This document shows, piece after piece, positions 7,111 to 7,418 of a stretch of 7,418 nt of DNA. A model generated the notes under the pieces. That model was given only the letters and a program-made list of their open reading frames with translations. It was not told the origin of the DNA and did not search any database. Source of the stretch: Sphingomonas sp. (lineage in GTDB: Bacteria > Pseudomonadota > Alphaproteobacteria > Sphingomonadales > Sphingomonadaceae); contig JAPJRE010000199.1 of NCBI GenBank assembly GCA_030824725.1, positions 1-7,418 on the forward strand. The letters run 5' to 3'. The first letter of the stretch is position 1, and every line of letters begins with the position of its first letter. The translations under genes and the position numbers were made by a program.

Positions 7111-7323
7111 ATGCTGTACCGAATCGGCCGCCTGTTCGTGATCAAGTCGAAGTTCGAGGCATTCCTGGTGATCTTCGGGCTCGCCAACGGCGCCGTCGAG
7201 CGCGGCTTCCATTACTTGAGCCTCTATCCGGGCGTGGGCGGCAAGCTGCTGTTCGCGGTGTGCCCGATCGCGGTGTTCATGGCGGGCGGCCGCATCCTCG
7301 ACAGTCTTGAGGCCGACAGCTGA
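7111..7323 (+). CDS. Small predicted membrane protein, function unknown
   Basis: The 70-residue protein has a basic N-terminus (MLYRIGRLFVIKSK), then a hydrophobic stretch at about 17-26 (FEAFLVIFGL), a polar middle with ERGFHY, and a clear hydrophobic segment at about 46-58 (LLFAVCPIAVFMA). It ends in an acidic, soluble tail, LDSLEADS. This looks like one or two membrane helices with a positive-inside N-terminus. I do not recognise a named domain. The ATG at 7111 is the only reasonable start, since an in-frame stop lies at 7060-7062 and no other ATG comes between. The ribosome site is weak. It lies 59 bp after astB on the same strand and may ride on the ast transcript. Its coding-like composition and clean stop support a real gene, but short size limits certainty. 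Confidence 0.7.
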   Translation: MLYRIGRLFVIKSKFEAFLVIFGLANGAVERGFHYLSLYPGVGGKLLFAVCPIAVFMAGGRILDSLEADS

Positions 7324-7328
7324 TCCCG

Positions 7329-7366
7329 GAAACACAAACCCCCGCCGAGCAGGGCTCTGGCGGGGG
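7329..7366 (-). terminator. Rho-independent terminator of the minus-strand tRNA
   Basis: Arms CCCCCGCC (7339-7346) and GGCGGGGG (7359-7366) pair perfectly over 8 bp. The loop adds four more pairs, GAGC (7347-7350) with GCTC (7354-7357), leaving a 3-nt loop and one bulged T at 7358. On the minus strand the hairpin is followed by the complement of 7329-7338, which reads TTTGTGTTTC, a T-rich tail. On the + strand it is followed by TAATGG, with no T tract. It therefore serves minus-strand transcription, starting only 3 nt after the tRNA CCA end. It could also weakly stop + strand readthrough from the small membrane protein gene. Confidence 0.85.
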
Positions 7367-7369
7367 TAA

Positions 7370-7418
7370 TGGCGCGCCCGGAACGATTCGAACGTCCGAC
7401 CCTCAGATTCGTAGTCCT
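7370..7418 (-). tRNA. tRNA-Arg(ACG), 3' part only
   Basis: Read on the minus strand, the sequence contains a T arm with GGACG (7397-7393) pairing CGTTC (7385-7381) around the loop TTCGAAT. It is followed by the acceptor 3' strand CGGGCGC, the discriminator G at 7373 and an encoded CCA (7372-7370). The anticodon loop is CTACGAA (7414-7408), giving anticodon ACG, which after A34-to-inosine editing reads CGU/CGC/CGA arginine codons. The variable loop is GGGTC (7402-7398). The 5' half (acceptor, D arm, part of the anticodon stem) is beyond the window. The four visible bases 5' of the loop, AGGA, pair only partly with TCTG. The isotype call rests on the loop and the acceptor end. Confidence 0.87.

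Noticed and set aside
7370..7418. tRNA 3' end as an integration (att) site
   Set aside because: No integrase gene, direct repeat of the tRNA end or foreign-looking composition is seen in the window.

Overview
The window comes from a GC-rich alphaproteobacterium, most likely a sphingomonad (Sphingomonas, Sphingopyxis or a relative). This rests on the strongly G/C-biased third codon positions, the style of the protein families, the very tight gene packing, and a tRNA-Arg 3' end of the usual alphaproteobacterial form. The genus is an inference. I see no mobile element, CRISPR array, rRNA or phage gene. Almost all of the sequence is coding.

Left block (1-2488), redox and stress-type genes. The last 30 codons of an unidentified gene, possibly a cryptochrome/photolyase, overlap a small DCC/DUF393 thiol-disulfide oxidoreductase-like protein (86-457). 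That gene overlaps a COQ8/ADCK3-type ABC1 (UbiB-family) atypical kinase (447-1778). These three form one + strand unit. A C-factor/CsgA-like short-chain dehydrogenase (1772-2488, minus strand) converges on the kinase, and the two stop-codon regions overlap by 7 bp.

Middle (2489-3518). A 142-bp divergent intergenic region separates the SDR from a DUF481-family outer-membrane beta-barrel protein with a signal peptide (2631-3518).

Right block (3573-7051), arginine catabolism. An M20 zinc hydrolase of the carboxypeptidase-G2 type, astA (arginine N-succinyltransferase) and astB (N-succinylarginine dihydrolase) run head to tail with overlapping stop and start codons (ATGA, then TGATG). AstA and AstB catalyse steps 1 and 2 of the arginine succinyltransferase (AST) pathway. 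The rest of the pathway (astC, astD, astE) is not in the window. The M20 gene is broken in this sequence by a frameshift at a CG-dinucleotide run near 4415-4423. If intact, it would be a plausible N-succinylglutamate (or other N-acyl-glutamate) hydrolase.

Right edge (7052-7418). A 70-codon predicted small membrane protein of unknown function (7111-7323) is followed by a strong hairpin whose T-rich tail lies on the minus strand. It is the terminator of a minus-strand tRNA-Arg(ACG), of which only the 3' 49 nt are in the window.

Nothing here is a clearly new system. The best leads are the frameshifted M20 hydrolase translationally coupled to astAB, the photolyase?/DCC/ABC1-kinase/SDR neighbourhood, and the small membrane protein after astB.
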